DNA of 64,000 nt from the IMG/VR virus record IMGVR_UViG_3300022723_000184, positions 1-64,000 of that record. One strand, written 5' to 3'. This document shows positions 63,201 to 64,000 of this stretch, in pieces; position 1 is the stretch's first letter; every line of letters starts with the position of its first letter. This stretch comes from a virus. The position numbers were made by a program, and so were the translations under genes. The notes under the pieces are model-generated. The model was not told the origin of the DNA and made no database searches. It saw only the letters and a program-made list of their open reading frames with translations.

Positions 63201-64000
63201 GTGCAGCGGTTGTGGTAACAAGGCCAGGACCCGCGACGAGTATTGCACCAGTGCCACCTGCAAGTACGGCGGGTGCCGCGACAACCTGACGAAGGTGGCG
63301 GCCGATGGTCACATCCTTCACGTCGACAACCCGAATCCCAACTGGTTCGACATTTCCAACGTCTACCGCCCGGCCGACCGGATCGCTTACGGCGGTGCCG
63401 CCGACTACCTGCAGAAGGCGGCGAGCGCCATCGACTTCATGGGCGGTGCCGAGCTGGCGCAGCACCTGGGCGTGACCGCCCCGCTCAACGTGATCCTCAA
63501 CCAGGACGAGCCGTACCACTGGAACACGGCGATCGACGGACAGATCAAGCTCGCCTACGGCCTGGCCATGCTGGAGAAGAAGGGCCACAACGTGCCCAGC
63601 GAAACCCTCCGGGCTTTCGCCGCTCCGGTCCAGCCCCAGATGAACCAGGAGATGTTCTTGCTCCTGGGAAGCCCGGGCACCGAGAAGTCGGCCACGGCCC
63701 TCGCCGCCTTGGCCGATCGGAAGGTGGTCCTGCCCCTCCGTGAGTTTGCTCGCTGGACCGGCAAGTCGGCTTCGGCCGATGCCGCTGAGGCCCTGCTCCC
63801 TGGCGTGTTCGGACGCCTGGTGGAGCGTGGCGATCTCGAAAGTCGCTTGACGGTCAACCGTTACGCGACTACCGAGAAGACGGCGTCGATCGCCCAGCGG
63901 ACCCTGGCCACCAACCTGGAGGGCGGTTACGGTCTGACCTCGACTGCGGTCAGGGACCGGGCCATGCGGTCCTCGATCCGGCAGGCTCCGGCCCCGGATT
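60274..64000 (+). CDS. Putative capsid-maturation protease with two inteins, 3' end beyond window
   Basis: Open from the ATG at 60274 (AAAGGAA upstream) to the last base, 1242 codons so far, about 439 extein. The extein reads VHLIALGASEAYG|SNRNGDGFKEATCKKYH, HARWYRNHRNKNPEKSYGYIKASAYN, GDDIPVSMA|CRVPYDECSGCGNKARTRDEYC, then NWFDISNVYRPADRIAYGG. This is a conserved phage protein often annotated as a prohead or maturation protease. NRNGDGF recalls the N-x-R-x-D motif of XkdF/S78-type proteases, and His84-type residues (RNHRN) follow. The Cys cluster may bind zinc. Inteins lie at residues 74-472 and 566-969, the second with Cys+1. Assignment as a protease is moderate. Confidence 0.72.
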   Translation, partial: MSMVKIVDPRGWNWDRPVAQAIKVSSRGLIGNDRSDFLKTASHEFVDMIDNMKVAKDEQPVHLIALGASEAYGCFPAGTPVRMSDGTLKAIDQIAENEYVVDRLGRPAKVLKTWQKPWDGPGISLKVEGLLDNLVQTADHRFYVIKGSQVECLIDKAKHCKPDTCQQNKICSTRNCARASVSYDPGWVEAKDIVAGDYVLAAVPDRGVGEQTWGWSKPLARVIGYFLAEGSYEKSKSDGTRKALRFDFGFDDEPHIIPDFLDCASALLEDYDGLTIKGPYRSEDKHTITYALRHDALVSRVHAAVGEYSTGKRLYGSVFSQHPDIIAEMVGAYLDGDGTCPRYARRDLGTDEGRFACGTASRDLAIDLQWLLGRLGVPATVCAVSEDALAENASGFYHVGFSNTAGSFLQGRCSKYRREEPRQSKQRSFAWNGYIARPVREVNPVRLEEPVFNLEVEGDHTYTVGNGVVVHNSNRNGDGFKEATCKKYHHTFKKHARWYRNHRNKNPEKSYGYIKASAYNHPMRRVELLTMLNKTKEAAERNGGLVADKEMAKIAAGDDIPVSMACFPGDTLVRRWTGEHVPIAEICHGDRVRTHHGNEGEVTLTSRRLYAGDFARIYAYGLPDALSATENHRIWVRPALKGKTPRCPVCGKQFKSLGCHFREQKDAQHALAAANYGRYAEGWVEAGQVVAGDFVRVPIDQEVLEEGDATYAALLGLYLAEGNTWQYARYEKSPLDTYRGVDFSFHREEKELADKTIGLLHELGYRRTHVYLRKNNVRLVRVCSAELADRLEVDGGKGAWGKRISPGIMKWSPPTQKLILENWLEGDGTFSRQHQTVVGVSVSRELCRQMAEIGWRNGICVKLGRQKRGKGCDTCTIRRSEVSRLSLSKVPADFFPPSPVSVSCGHLKNQATAATTKPRISSKPMTFIENGFLYLRVRKVERFYDETYVYNMTVESDHSYTANDVGVSNCRVPYDECSGCGNKARTRDEYCTSATCKYGGCRDNLTKVAADGHILHVDNPNPNWFDISNVYRPADRIAYGGAADYLQKAASAIDFMGGAELAQHLGVTAPLNVILNQDEPYHWNTAIDGQIKLAYGLAMLEKKGHNVPSETLRAFAAPVQPQMNQEMFLLLGSPGTEKSATALAALADRKVVLPLREFARWTGKSASADAAEALLPGVFGRLVERGDLESRLTVNRYATTEKTASIAQRTLATNLEGGYGLTSTAVRDRAMRSSIRQAPAPD
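60493..61689 (+). mobile_element. Intein 10 (protease, SEAYG|SNRNGDG site)
   Basis: 399 codons. CFPAGTPVRMSDGTLK start, TVGNGVVVHN end before Ser+1. Block B TADHR; endonuclease motifs VIGYFLAEGS and MVGAYLDGDG. A Cys-rich insert (CKPDTCQQNKICSTRNC) lies between block B and the endonuclease. Confidence 0.92.
61969..63180 (+). mobile_element. Intein 11 (protease, PVSMA|CRVPYD site)
   Basis: 404 codons. CFPGDTLVRRWTGEHV start, TANDVGVSN end before Cys+1. A zinc-finger-like insert (CPVCGKQFKSLGCHF) precedes the endonuclease motifs LLGLYLAEGN and ILENWLEGDG. Confidence 0.92.

Noticed and set aside
1-64000. CRISPR array, insertion sequence or integrase/att site
   Set aside because: No regularly spaced direct repeats, no transposase or recombinase motifs and no tRNA-flanking att-like duplication were seen. 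The only clear mobile elements are the inteins.

Overview
This 64-kb, GC-rich window reads as part of a very large dsDNA bacteriophage genome, or a close relative of one. Almost all genes lie on the + strand, are short, and overlap by ATGA, TGATG or GTGA junctions. There are no ribosomal or core metabolic genes. The window does hold a phage-type multi-subunit RNA polymerase (RNAP) broken into pieces, a likely capsid-maturation protease, and several long glycine-rich, virion-like proteins. I see no terminase, major capsid protein or portal here, so the phage assignment is an inference. Shine-Dalgarno sites (AAGGAG type), sigma70-like promoters, CsrA and a Tat signal point to a bacterial host, probably Gram-negative.

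Layout. (1) 1-5186: glycine-rich structural-like proteins. (2) 5187-5760: a regulatory gap with a dispersed repeat, phased direct repeats and a palindrome over a promoter. (3) 5761-12930: an accessory run with a glycosyltransferase, a sulfotransferase, a fucosyltransferase-like protein, membrane, lipoprotein and Tat-exported proteins, and many tiny overlapping genes. (4) 12934-13683: a lipase-like gene on the - strand, divergent from (5) 13951-27001, a tightly overlapping + strand run. That run has five glycosyltransferase or sulfotransferase genes in addition to two GT2 genes, plus a papain-like protease, a methyltransferase, two phosphoribosyltransferase-HAD proteins, a LuxR-type HTH protein, an RRM RNA-binding protein and a thermonuclease. 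(6) 27002-28380: an RNA-rich stretch with an aberrant tRNA-like element, a candidate structured ncRNA, intrinsic terminators, a 2H-phosphoesterase-like gene and csrA. (7) 28390-33790: a pyrophosphatase-like/HAD/SET fusion, a sulfotransferase-like gene and virion-like proteins. (8) 33809-53604: the RNAP block. (9) 53747-64000: further structural-like genes and the intein-bearing protease.

The central discovery is the RNAP block. Beta is carried by 33809-40831. The end of beta fused to the first half of beta' (with the NADFDGD active site) is 40831-44877. Three unrelated genes follow, and then the second half of beta' with a virion-like C-terminal extension is 46858-53604. Nine inteins interrupt these genes, and two more interrupt the protease gene. 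That makes eleven inteins (about 12.5 kb), every one with two LAGLIDADG-type motifs. Two of them are separated by only nine extein codons. The beta frame is also broken by a stop and a 5-nt insertion directly downstream of intein 4.

Themes. The many glycosyltransferases and five sulfotransferase-like proteins suggest the phage makes or modifies a sulfated glycan, on its particle or on the host surface. A 58-nt element with a conserved hairpin and a TATAAC box recurs four times at gene ends, each time ahead of a + strand gene set, and is a candidate phage-specific expression signal. RRM, CsrA, 2H-phosphoesterase and tRNA-like elements suggest RNA-level control.
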